Notes under the pieces: generated by a model | The model's input: the letters and a program-made list of their open reading frames with translations, nothing else | What the model was told of the DNA's origin: nothing | Database searches by the model: none | Assembly (NCBI RefSeq): GCF_000485595.1 | Contig: NW_014578665.1 | Span: 13,478 to 67,853 of the forward strand | Source of the DNA: Priapulus caudatus | Lineage: Eukaryota; Priapulida; Priapulimorpha; Priapulimorphida; Priapulidae | Length of the DNA: 54,376 nt | Reading direction: 5' to 3' | Program-made: the position numbers and the translations under genes | In this document: piece after piece, positions 30,881 to 41,429 of the stretch | Position numbering within the stretch: position 1 is the first letter of the stretch | Layout: each line of letters opens with the position of its first letter

Positions 30881-31155
30881 ATAGCAAAGAAGCTACCACC
30901 TGTAAATATATAATGGTGATGTGTTAGTGACATTAAAGAATAAGTAACGATGTGAGTTTAGTTGTAACGACGTTGTGGTAGACCTAGATCTTGAGTATGA
31001 ATTTGTGAAAGGGCTAATGTTGTTTATTTTATTATAATTTGGTTGATAATGCCTTGAGACCCATTCATCTATTTTTCTCAATGTATAACGTCTCTACTTT
31101 ATTTTGCATCTATATCACCTGTACATTGTACGTGTTATTTCATAAAGAGGAAGGA
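30881..31155 (+). other. Element 3 3' untranslated region and polypurine tract
   Basis: AT-rich noncoding sequence ending in AAAGAGGAAGGA (31144-31155), the polypurine tract directly before the 3' LTR. Confidence 0.7.
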
Positions 31156-31391
31156 TGTCACAACACATTGTTATAACACACGTTGTTATAAACAAACACC
31201 TGAGCGTTTGTTACGCCGACGCCACCTGGTGTGAACTATAGGAGGCTTAGCGTATATAAGGCAATGCCATGTGGCAGAAGGCCTCTTCTTACCTCGTGCG
31301 TGCTTATACCTGTATCCCACCAGGTGCTCGATAATCAAGCATGGTGTTCTAACATAACTCTAAATACAGTACGTGTATAAGTATTGTAATA
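31156..31391 (+). repeat. Element 3 3' LTR
   Basis: A 236 bp LTR starting TGTCACAACAC and ending TGTAATA, where the 5' LTR ends TGTAACA. Its polyadenylation signal position reads AATCAA (31333-31338), whereas the 5' LTR has AATAAA. It is followed by CTCCC, the target duplication. It shows what the 5' LTR looked like before element 2 inserted. Confidence 0.9.
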
Positions 31392-31396
31392 CTCCC

Positions 31397-32058
31397 CCTT
31401 CCCGGTATTGCTTGAGCTTGTCCTCAGCTCTTGTGACCTGCTGCCACCTAGTGTCAGAATCAAACAATAACCGCTCAACTTAACTATAAATATTACAGAT
31501 TCTATATCTACGATACTACAGCTGCGAACCCCAAATTTCCCTTTTATGCATAGCATGCTAAGTTTAAAATTAGCATTTTACCAATTTATGCATGTTACTT
31601 TCAGAGCCAAAATTGAGCTATATTGAATGCTCCTAGAACTCTGAAGTACTAGAAAGGTTTATTGTATGGGACTATACTAGGAGATTCAGAAATATGAAGT
31701 TAAATTTTTGCCAAAATTATGCTAATTAGCATAATTTATGCCAGAAACGTCTAATTTTCCTGTATTTCCTGAAATATAAGCTAAAACATTCATGTTAAAA
31801 GTTTTTTAATTGTTTCAAACTGCTACTCACAATTTATAGACAAGGTAATCCTTTTCTTTTCTTGTAGTATATTCTTTTTCATTCCTTTTTAACGCTTTTT
31901 GGACCTTTAGGTGTGAATCGTCAATGTTTCAGAAAATTTTCGTAACAACGTGTAATTCGAGATAGGATATCAATGTTATGCTATTGTGAATGTTATCCTG
32001 TAAATAAACACTAACACAGTAATCCAATGTCTTTCTGTGTTCTTCTCTCCATATATAG
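31397..32058 (-). other. piggyBac 3' untranslated region
   Basis: AT-rich DNA downstream of the transposase stop (minus-strand sense), interrupted at 31391/18076 by element 3 and ending at the piggyBac left TIR (17909). No further ORF is credible. Confidence 0.5.
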
Positions 32059-34419
32059 TTAGTTATAAGTGACTTTATATTTGTACTGGGTATGATAACG
32101 CTTGAAGCATGCTGGGAAACACATGGCTTGGTCGCAGTCCTCACAGTAGTTTCGAGTTTGATGCCGCTGGTGAGCCTGCCTATCAGAGCACACAATACAC
32201 TCTGGCCTGTAGGATTTGTTGACATATTCTGCACAGAAGTGACCAACTAAGCATCTTTTCCTACGCTTATCCACAGTGTTTCCTTTGTCTTTAGCATGTG
32301 TACGAATGTTCAGAGGAATGAGAGAGTCAATGACTTTCTCACGGAACATGGTCTGGTCAATGTTGACATCAGGATGGCTCTCTTTGTAGGCAATGTGGCC
32401 ATTGACAAGTGCTGTTTCTATCACATAGTGGTACATTATCTGATACCACTTCTGGGACTTGTGTGGATAGCAGTAGTAGGCTGAAAGCTGGTCAAACCTA
32501 TCGACCCCACCCATATATTTGTTGTAGTCTTGAACTAGAGCAGGCTTTTTCACCGTACGCTTTCCAGTGGCATCCTTCTTCAATCGGATTTCCTTGTTGA
32601 CTGTTTGATTACCATGAAGTGTAGCGAGGAGTGTTTATGGTATATAAACACCGGCTACACCCGAGCCCGCCCGTCGCGGGAATGAATCCCGATGGTGACA
32701 CCTAGGTGCGACAAAGGAGACGAGGCGACGGTGGAGGACCACCTGCTCTCGAAGTCGCACCGTGAGAAACTCGCGCCGTGAGAAATGTGTCACTAAGGCG
32801 CGGGTTTTATGGTGACCAATTACGGACGGACTTAAAAGCGAAGGCTCTAGCCGAGCTCGGCAGAACCTGACTGTCCTTCCGACTGACTCTTGTTCATTAC
32901 TCATAGCTTGTATCGCATACCTTGTGCCTGCTTCAACTCTAAACATGTCAAGCAATAAACGCCAGTGTGGTACGTTACTACCTTAGTTGTTGTCTATCTG
33001 TTGGTTTGCGTTCTCCCATCCTTGTACCTACCTACATACCTACACCTACCTGCGCCTAGCCTTAGATCGCCAGTAGTCTTACCCCGCTAACGAACGACAT
33101 CGTTACAGAAGCGTTAAAAGGCAATTCACATGTTTAGTGTCCTGCCACGTGGTGAAGGTCAGGGAGTAATTTGCACCATGCCAAAACACAGGCAAATCAC
33201 CCTGTTTCAGTTTTACGTCTTTGGGACCAATGTTCTTTGGCAATCCCTTTCTATTGGATCGAACAGTACCACATGCACCCATGTTCTTCTGTTTGAGGCT
33301 ATGAAACAGTTCTGGGTAGGAGAAGAAGTTGTCCATAAAAACTTTATGGCCACTACCATCCATTCCATCCAAAAGATTTCGAACTACATGGGAACCCAAT
33401 GTCTCGTCGCCACGGTCATCCTCCAACTTCCCTGTATAAACTCGCCATCTAAGGTTAAAACCATTTCTAGAATCACAGAGTGACCAAATCTTTATTCCCC
33501 ACTTTTTGGGTTTATTAGGAATATACTGTTTGAAACTCAGACGTCCTTTGAACCCTTTCATTATCTTATCCACCGATATCTCTTGATGTGGCACATAGGC
33601 GTCCAGGTAGGTATCCTTCACGAGATCAATCACGGGGCGAATCTTGTACAACAGATCATAGAGGTCATGACCCCTCGGATGTTGTCCTTTGTTATCACAG
33701 AAGTGCAGAAATGACCGTAGGATATGGTAGCGGTCCCGTGCAATCACTTCAGTGTAAGACGGAGTTTGAGTTAGCCAGAATCTATCCCAGTAATCAGTAA
33801 GTCAATTTTTAGAGCAGAGTCACATGGCAATCTCGATGGCAACAAACACCTTCATCTCCTCCACTGTATTGTCCTTCCATTTCCTGGACCTGGATGATGG
33901 TGGAATTTCAACAGGGTTGTCAAAAAACAGCAGGGCATAGTTATTAGTCTCTCGTGCCATAACAGTAAATATTCCAACAGGAAAAAACTTGTAGAAGTAG
34001 TCAATAGGTTCATCATGATCAGGGTCAATTACACCGGCTTTCAAACCTGGTTGTCCTTGATACAAAGGGTTAAATGTAGGCTGCACATTTACATCAGGAC
34101 CCAGCTTGGCCCAATCAAAATTATGACCTGCAGCCCTAGGCATATTGGCTTGACAACGTCTTTGCCTAGGAGGGGGTGCATCATCATCGCTTTTATCATC
34201 AATGTCCATGCCATTCTCAGATTCAGTCTCAGAATCTACATTTTGACCCCCATCTGAGTCACTGTCACCTTGTACACTGTTAGCATTACCGCCATCATAG
34301 CCCAAATCATCGCCAGACATGTCAGAATCATCCCCCGAGTTCTCACCTTCTGATTCACTGTCCGCAAATATTTCGTCAATTAATGGTTCTACACTCAACC
34401 TAGCACGTGGTCGGGCCAT
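32059..34419 (-). pseudogene. piggyBac transposase, broken by stops and a solo LTR
   Basis: Minus-strand gene starting MARPRARLSVEPLIDEIFADSE. It has an acidic N-terminal region (about residues 15-95), then DYFYKFFPVGIFTVMARETNNYA. After two in-frame stops (33785-33825) come the DDE-type core segments YTEVIARDRYHILRSFLHF, EISVDKIMKGFKGRLSFKQY (first Asp), KKWGIKIW and HKVFMDNFFSYPELF (second Asp). The solo LTR (32620-33107) interrupts next. The last part has VQDYNKYMGGVDRFDQLSAYY (third Asp) and a C-terminal cysteine-rich domain (CIVC, CEDC, CFPACF with His residues), which in the family recognises transposon ends. The three catalytic Asp positions are all present, but the copy cannot make a full protein. 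Ends and context agree with piggyBac. Confidence 0.9.
32620..33107 (+). mobile_element. Solo LTR (488 bp) in piggyBac transposase
   Basis: It starts TGTAGCGAGG and ends CATCGTTACA. It is flanked by GAAG on both sides (32616-32619 and 33108-33111), a 4-bp duplication. Removing it rejoins the transposase frame. AATAAA lies at 32954-32959, so the LTR is on the plus strand. Its ending CGTTACA and the AAGCAATA words near the polyadenylation signal resemble the solo LTR at 27878-28820. The two may belong to related families. Confidence 0.8.
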
Positions 34420-34664
34420 TTAAATTTGTGTAAACAAACTTTTAGACGTCAAAATACTCGAAAAGAAACACCTGGTTTTATCGCTGGAAACCGGAAGGCC
34501 TGCTCATGAACTAACCACTAATGCCAGCTATCGGATGTTTATGGAACTGCATATCAGTCTGAGTGCATGGAAACTTGTATGGGACAAAGTCGCCGATCAG
34601 TGTACAGCCGCATGATGGGCATTTTTATTTGTGTGCTGATCGGCGTACATTCGCAGCGAAAGGG
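34420..34664 (-). other. piggyBac 5' terminal region
   Basis: Noncoding region between the transposase start and the right TIR. CGCCGATCAG/CTGATCGGCG occurs twice in inverted orientation (about 34590 and 34637), a probable subterminal repeat used by the transposase (inference). Confidence 0.6.
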
Positions 34665-35385
34665 TTAGTATAACATATATCACAATGAATTAACGTTAAA
34701 AAAAATCTGAAAAATTCCCCAGGGGCGTAGCTAGGGTGAAATGGATGTGTACGCACACAGGCGGGGGTTGCGGGTGTCCTCCCCCAGAAAATTTTGAAAA
34801 TGTAGATCGCAGGAGATGGTATTTGAGGGACTTTTGAGTAAATATACAGCCTTCATTCTGACTACGACAATTATCTTTTTACTAGAACTAAATTCTCTTC
34901 ATGAGCAACAAGATGTGATCACAACTAATCATATAATTTTCGTTTTATTATCAAGTCATGTTGAACTAACGCACATTCTTAAACTCTCTCTTTCTCTCTC
35001 TCCCTCTCTGTGTGCGTACGTGCTTGCATGCGAGCGAGCGTATGCGTGCGGGTGCGTGTGGGCACGTGTGTGTGGCTCAAACACACACATCACATCACGG
35101 CATTGTTTAAGTCACGTTCGTTATTCAATGTGTAGGGGTGACTACCGCTGGGATGAGGGCGACAGCAACTCTTTCTTGGAATTGTGAAAAAGCTGAAAAA
35201 TGGTTGTAACCTGCTTTTCCACTCAATTATATAATTTAACCTATATGCATCAGGTGACGTTTTGTACAGCCGCGCGACTATGTAACAATATTGTTAATTC
35301 AACAGAGGGGGTAGCTACCCACTCCACCCACCCCCCTAAATCCGCTACTGATGTAGTAAGCTTGTGAGTAGAGATATCTCAATAG

Positions 35386-37123
35386 ACATATGGGTGCTTC
35401 TGAGCTATTGAGTTATAAATAACGTCCGTAACTTTTTGGGACCTAATTTTCCATATATCTGTTTATAACAAATTATTAATGTAGTAGAGTTTCAATTTTA
35501 AGCTGTAGAGATAAAAACAATAGTTTTGACCAGAATTTGTCATGGAATACTAATTTTATACATGTTTTAGTGTGAAAATGTCAATGTTTTCTCGTGACAT
35601 TTTATGACGTGTCATTTTTGCATGCTTTTAACATGTTGTATAAATATTTAAATTTTATTCCCCTCCATTATAATGTCTTAGTTATGGTTAGAAACGACAT
35701 AAATTGTTTTGATGAAACAAAGAAATCCTTAAAATATATTATTTTTTAATGTTTTATCTTCTTTTGAATTTAGTAGTCACGGACGTTACCTGTCGGTCAA
35801 AAAAACACTTACATTTTGCACTAACATTTAAAACCCACACAAATACAGTATAACATTGGAAGTATCATTAATACATACATTTAATGTCTTATCTTCATGA
35901 CCACTGCTCTTTTTTCTCAAGGAATGCGATTACACATCAAATAAATCAAATAAGAAATAAGTGCCTGCATGTCTGTCAAATATAACGTCCATAACTTTGA
36001 TGTAAAAAATAAAATCTAGACATGCTGTTGGCATAACACCCCTACTCACAGTTAAAGTGGAACATTCCACAGGAAGTAACATCAGGGATTTGTGTCAGAT
36101 GCATCTGAGAAAGTTGAAAATAGAGACAAATGGCTGTCTGTCAAATATTTCCTGAGTACTTAACGTCCGTGACGTTCGGACGTTATTTTTTTCAACAAAA
36201 TCTTTAAATACATGTGCATGGAAAATGATATCATGTCCAATATCGATGTTATTATGCATGCAGACATTAAACATATATAAATATCGATCATTCAAGTGGA
36301 GAATGTTCAGATATTGACATAAATACGCTCGGACGTTACTATTGACATTTGATCACAATTTGTTATGGGTATGTCAAAGTAAAAGTCACGTCCGTATCAG
36401 GATTGCAACACAAATTATGTAGCAAATACTTTCCCTCTTTGTATGTATAATTGATAATCGTGTTCACAAGTAGGTTTCCTTCAAATTCTGCCATCAAATG
36501 TGTCCTTGTTTGATTTTAAATAACTTAATTTTGAAGTTTATATTCGGACATTACACAAGAATTGTCAATTTGTCAATGGTAACGTCCGGAAAACTATATT
36601 GTCGAAAATTGTGGCATATCTTCCAACAAACATGTTAAAAGTACACATAGTGTAGCTCACATTGTAATACAGTGCTTGCAATGCTTTCACAGTTTTAGAA
36701 GTCTACAATACTTTGTATATAAAATTGTGAATTCAACAAATTTTAGTAACGTCGACTCCGTAACACTAACAATTTAATGTATTATTCTGTTCAAAATGAT
36801 AATTTCTGAGAAATGATCATTATAGGCACACAGCACGCATCTAACTTGTTGTAAATTGACATTCATCCTCAATTTAGCCCTTGTATTTTTATTTCAAAAC
36901 CTTGTCAAAGCATGTTGAGTAACGTCCGTAACTTTCAAAGTAACTCATAAAAAATCAGAATTTTTATATATAATGCACTCAAAACTATCTTCTAACGTAG
37001 CCTTTCTAAAATTTTAATACATCATCTATAATCAGGGCCTATACAGTACAGAATACATGCAACTTTATTTTGAAAGGTGTTGTCACAAAAATATTACTCA
37101 ATAGCTCAGAAGCACCCATATGT
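35386..37123. mobile_element. Iteron-rich 1.7 kb TIR element nested in copy B
   Basis: The first 28 bases, starting ACATATGGGTGCTTCTGAGC, are the exact reverse complement of the last 28. The AT-rich interior has no ORF but at least nine words built on AACGTCCGTAACTT in both orientations, at about 35419, 35775, 35983, 36161, 36170, 36328, 36387, 36580, 36748 and 36919. Copy A lacks this block. Regularly scattered short words with long TIRs suggest transposase-binding iterons. The target duplication is not readable. Confidence 0.75.
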
Positions 37124-37310
37124 CGAGACGAGGACCAGTCTATGCTGGATGACTGTGTGAAAATGGTTGAATCAAGATATCAAAAATTCCTTTGAAATCA
37201 ATGAAAAATGAATTCAACGCTAAATAAAATATAACAGTTTACGGTAAATAAACAGATGCTTTCACGCTAACGCTAATTTCTATCAGGGTATCAGGAGTCT
37301 GACTGACTGA

Positions 37311-37312
<2 letters not shown>

Positions 37313-37382
<70 letters not shown>
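37313..37382. repeat. CT dinucleotide microsatellite
   Basis: About 70 bp of nearly pure (CT)n on the plus strand, broken by three CG units. The matching tract in copy A is a shorter (AG)n at 5694-5720, as expected for the reverse orientation. Confidence 0.95.
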
Positions 37383-37458
37383 GCAATAAAAAAACGTTTG
37401 GTAAAATTATGTGTACGCAACTGCGTATCTGTGTTGTCGTAGCTACGCCCCTGTTCCC

Positions 37459-38970
37459 ACACAAGTTCCCGAATGGTTTCAGGTCAGAGACTGTGGATTT
37501 GTATAAAATAAATTGTAGCCGTTTGTGCTCTCGAGTCGTGTTGTGACACGAAATTTATTTACTACCAAACTGTTACTCTCCACCTTTTGCAAGGGTATTG
37601 CTCCAGTGAAGATTAAACGTTTATTGACGAATGAATCGAATCAATCACACGTTTTGTTTGCAGAGGAGATATATCTCTATGCTCAAGCCAAAAAATGAAT
37701 TTTCAAAAAAAATTCATGAAATTTCCAGCACCTAATTATGTTACCACACAAATTTTGAATTTTTATGTAAAAATAGTATTTTAGATATTTCTCAATTACC
37801 ACAGTGAGGAAGCAAAATTTTCGCCACAGGTTAAGCACAATATGTACCAAAATAGCGCATCACTCAGGATTTTTCGTTAAGTTTTATATTTACTGAGAAA
37901 AAATGAAAAAAACTGTTTAAAAATCAAGTTGTGTGTTAGTTAGAATTGAAAATTTTTGCGAATAAAGAGGCATAACTCGTAAAATACGGCACTGAATAAC
38001 AATCCCTGACGCGTTTTTTTTTACAGCAATATGTTACCATTAAAACGAGTGTAAAATTAAATTATTCCGAGTTGTAATCACAGAGATATATATCCATTTA
38101 TACATCGGCTACTATGTCAGAAATCGAAACGGAGAAATCGGAGGTTTTCTATTTTTCACAATGATCGACCGCCTGTGTGCATAATGGGTGAACGTATGTG
38201 AAACATCTACTGTTAGTAGGTATCACAGTGATATTTTTAAAGTGCACAACATTTTTAAACTTTGTGGATTTTATTATAAAGCTCATGAAAAGAAACATTT
38301 TGATACCTCATTTGTCAAATTTGAATGTATACTTTTTGAGATATGCTTATTTAAAAGTAATGGGAAAGGGTCGATTTTGTTTAAATTAACGCATAAGTGA
38401 TAATCAGTAATATTTGCACAGTCATATCTCAGAAAAGTACCCTTCAGTGACATTGAACTGATGTCATCTTAAACTACCTATGCCTATGGCATACAACTCT
38501 CCTATTTTTTTTCAGGTTGTGCAAAATTTTTATTTTTTTTTAATGATTTTTTGAAAACCCTTGTAAAGCATATTTTGCCATGTGTAACAATGCACATTTT
38601 TACTAGTTGCGCGCAAGTTCTCAATGCATTTTCAAATCCACATAAATTCAAAACCGTACGGTACACAGAAGTAATCTTTGGAGACCAAGCAATAGGTATC
38701 AAGTTTAAAAGACTCTGTGAATATGGACCATGACAAATGTCCACTCATTTTTTAAACTGTATCCAAACATAGCCCCGCAACGCACCGCGCGCGCGCGCTG
38801 TGGCTCTAAACTGCCGCGCAAGTGCATTTTTAACAAACAAAAATGCACGCCATTCATCAAGAATAAAATGTAATTTCCATATTTGTCATTACATCAATTT
38901 TGAAATACATGTTTACTAGTCTAGATAACTATTCAGTCGTTTCGCCATAAATTGTTTAAATTCAAAGACC
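37459..38970. other. AT-rich noncoding stretch
   Basis: About 1.5 kb with no supported gene. Short ORFs (60-70 codons at 38188-38400) overlap in several frames and lack family motifs. A CGCGCGCGCG run lies at 38780-38800. No element ends were found. Confidence 0.5.
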
Positions 38971-38973
38971 TCA

Positions 38974-39258
38974 GTGAGTACAGTGAGTGCTACACCAGCT
39001 GTACGCTCCTGCAGATGGACGGATATTCCTGCAGCCTTTATTGATCTAATTCCTTCTGCTTTACAAATACATAATTACAACACTAGGTATGCCTCAAAAG
39101 GTAAATACACAGACCTGCCTCCAGGACTAACTATGGTCTATCTCGATTTAAGTCTCTGGCCTCAAGGATATGGGAAACAATTCCTCTTGAAATTAAAACC
39201 CTCGCCTCACAGTAAATTTAAACATGATTATAAGCTATTCCTTCTAGACAGCCAGTAA
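38974..39258 (+). pseudogene. LINE ORF2 C-terminal end, 5'-truncated
   Basis: The frame ends with IHNYNTRYASKGKY and then FLLKLKPSPHSKFKHDYKLFLLDSQ. The VHSYNTR-type motif followed some 45 residues later by a basic FK..L..YLL ending is the common C terminus of CR1/L2-like LINE reverse transcriptases. The middle (DLPPGLTMVYLDLSLWP) looks frame-shifted. It is followed by a long tandem-repeat 3' UTR and a GAATCT microsatellite tail, which supports a LINE 3' end. The RT core is missing, so it is a 5'-truncated, dead copy. Confidence 0.7.
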
Positions 39259-39765
39259 TAATCAATTAAATTAAATTAGTGCGTGTTATTTAGGACAATT
39301 GGTTATATATTATATTATAATTGCTTGCTTGCTCTTGTTACTTATTACTTATTACATCAATTGTATATTTGTTCTACTGTTCCTTCCATATATATGTATA
39401 TATGTATTTTTTTTTTTTTTGTACGTAGACAGCCAGAAATGTTCAATTAAATTAGTGTATGTTATTTAGGACCATTAGAAATTAGTTATATATTATATTA
39501 TAATTGCTTGCTTGTTCTTGTTACTTATTAAATCAATTGTATTTTTTGTTCTACTGTTCCATATATATGTATATATGTATTTTTTTTTTGTACGTAGACA
39601 GCCAGAAATGTTCAATTAAATTAGTGTATGTTATTTAGGACCATTATAAATTAGTTATATATTATATTATAATTGCTTTCTTGTTCTTGTTACCTATTAC
39701 ATCAATTGTATTTTTTGTTCTAGATACTGTTCCATATATGTATGTATGTATATATTTTGTTTCCC
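39246..39765 (+). repeat. LINE 3' UTR tandem repeat, unit about 170-180 bp
   Basis: Three consecutive copies starting AGACAGCCAG at 39246, 39427 and 39596, each with TTCAATTAA, TTATTTAGGAC, ATTGCTTGCTTG and a T-run of varying length before the next. The copies differ by small indels. Tandem duplication inside a LINE 3' UTR is uncommon but known. Confidence 0.9.
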
Positions 39766-39961
39766 TCTTATTTCCTATATTTAGTTTAATTGTACTTTTC
39801 CCTCAGACTTTTTATTACCTATGGTAGTGGTCAACTCGAAAGCTTATTGCTACTTTGACCACTACGCACATTCACCTTGAACCTATCGATTCTATATTAT
39901 ATATTTCTCTCCCTTTTTACTTCTATCTGAAATTATCTGTACAAATGAATGAAAAGTGCAA

Positions 39962-39998
39962 AATAAAATGAATCTGAATCTGAATGAATCTGAATCTA
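39962..39998 (+). repeat. LINE polyadenylation signal and GAATCT tail
   Basis: AATAAA (39962-39967) followed by (TGAATC)n ending at 39998. CR1/L2-type LINEs end in short microsatellites instead of poly(A), and this fits that rule. Confidence 0.75.
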
Positions 39999-40337
39999 GC
40001 AACACATAAACAAAACATAAACACCGACTCACGGCCCGCCAGTGTGGACCGGCAAGATCGATAAGAAAGATACAGCGCTGATTATTTCGTCTTCTAGTTC
40101 TATTTTTCCCAAACTGCAAAATATCATCAAAACAAAAAATACGACCGTAGAGGATATATATAGTAACTAATTTCGTGAAAGAAGTGATTAGTTTTGACGC
40201 TCGACGCGCTTGATCAGTTGCCGGCAAAGACGTTACCTTCTATCGCTGCGCGCATGATTGTAACGCGCTGTGTTGATGCTTTGTTCGTATACCTTATATT
40301 CAGCCGCTATGCGCTGCTACGCCATCTCACGGTGAAT
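39999..40337. other. Unassigned spacer
   Basis: No gene or element could be supported. A 111-codon minus-strand ORF (39892-40227) runs into the LINE tail and is not credible. Confidence 0.4.
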
Positions 40338-40745
40338 ATAGAGTACCGAAGCGTGACGTCACGGTGGCATGACAACGAACCCACTGGTTCTACACAACCC
40401 ACTGGCTCCATAACATTAACTGCGTGAAAATGTTGTGCGTACGTAAAACACGAGTATGTGCGCTGCAGACAGCGGTAAAGCATCGGTAGCAAGTCGATCT
40501 TACAATATTTAATTTATTTTATTTTATTTTTTATTTTATTTTTTATTTTTTTATTTTTTCGTTGCTTTTCACTTCCATCCTTTGGAAATCTATAAAAACT
40601 GCAAATAATGGCTCTCACTCTCAGAATGATGGTTACAATCGGGTACAAAACACGACAGGCAGTTAATGTTACCAGATCATATGATTGTGTAGAACCAGTA
40701 GGTTCGTTGTCCTGCCACCGTGACGTCATCACTTCGGAGCTCTAT
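40338..40745. mobile_element. 408 bp palindromic TIR element
   Basis: The left arm ATAGAGTACCGAAGCG through GACGTCACGGTGGCA, ACAACGAACC and TTAACTGC (40338-40425) pairs with the right arm (about 40655-40745), with some differences. The middle carries a T-rich ATTTT-type run (40508-40560). No coding capacity. The target duplication was not readable. Confidence 0.65.
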
Positions 40746-41429
40746 TGGCTCATTGCCTCATTGCTTATCGGGTTCTTCGTTAAATTCTCTTCAATTTGAT
40801 ATGAAAATCACGAAAAATGGTTCGCCGTTTCGATGAAAATTACCCGATTAAAATCCTTAACCGTAATTTTAGAGGAATATTTTATTACCTACCCCAACAT
40901 ATTTCACATGAAATTAAAGCTAAAACCGTGCTCTGTGTGACTGTTATGTTTTCTAAATGATTACTACATCGGCGTAAAAGCGCCTGGGACTAGAGCAGCC
41001 CCTTGCAACGATGGCTTTCCACAATAGCTGGTGAAAGACGTAATAAATGCCCAGCTAGCAGAGTGTTCAGAATCTAATACCTCTGTGAGTGAATGGTATA
41101 TTTTAATGAAAATATCATAAATCAAGAGTCTATACATTCAGCTTTCATATATGCTATATAATTTTCCCATTAAAATAATAATCTTGGTGCGAATTTCGCC
41201 TGTTGAAAAAGAAGCTTTTTCTCACTCGCGGTGCAGCAGGAACCGCAATAATGTGCTTTACTGTGATACCTACTGTTAGTACTTACTGTCACATATCCAG
41301 ATGAGACGGGATACTAGAGAAGCGTTGCCGAAACGAGATGTTGATCCGAAGCGCTGAAGCGCAGATCTTTCGCGCAGTTCCGCGGCAAGGCGCACGGCGA
41401 CCGGGAACGTCCTACGACAGTATGCAGCG
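40746..41429. other. Unassigned spacer
   Basis: AT-rich DNA followed by a GC-richer part after 41320. The ORFs (41338-41580 and others) have no recognisable domain. Confidence 0.4.

Larger units (their letters stand above)
18076..31391 (+). mobile_element. Ty3/gypsy element 3 (older host of element 2)
   Basis: LTRs begin TGTCACAACAC. The 5' LTR is split (18076-18086, then 24116-24324) by element 2; the 3' LTR is 31156-31391. A perfect 5-bp duplication CTCCC flanks the whole (18071-18075 and 31392-31396). The order PR-RT-RNase H-IN identifies Ty3/gypsy. The LTRs differ by several indels (the 3' copy is longer near TTGTTATAAC and GCGTTTGTTA), so it is older than element 2. It sits within the piggyBac element and carries four insertions of its own. 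Confidence 0.9.
17909..34664 (-). mobile_element. piggyBac transposon, full span including nested elements
   Basis: The left end CCCTTTCGCTGC matches the reverse complement of the right end GCAGCGAAAGGG, a 12-bp TIR. TTAG flanks both sides in the same orientation (17905-17908 and 34665-34668). The transposase reads on the minus strand (34419 to 32059). Without its insertions (LTR element 18076-31391 and solo LTR 32620-33107) the element would be roughly 2.9 kb, normal for piggyBac. TTAG instead of the canonical TTAA is either a tolerated target variant or identical later change on both sides. The copy is dead: the gene has stops and an insertion. Confidence 0.8.
34720..37453. mobile_element. 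CAGGGGCGTAGC element, copy B (5-bp TTCCC duplication)
   Basis: The ends CAGGGGCGTAGCTA and TAGCTACGCCCCTG are perfect inverted repeats of at least 14 bp. The flanks are TTCCC at 34715-34719 and 37454-37458. Copy A (5621-6579) shares both flanking arms in reverse orientation. Copy B is longer because of a nested iteron-rich element (about 35386-37123) and some extra DNA (37124-37290). Two CT microsatellites lie at 34985-35010 and 37313-37382. No transposase. Confidence 0.88.
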
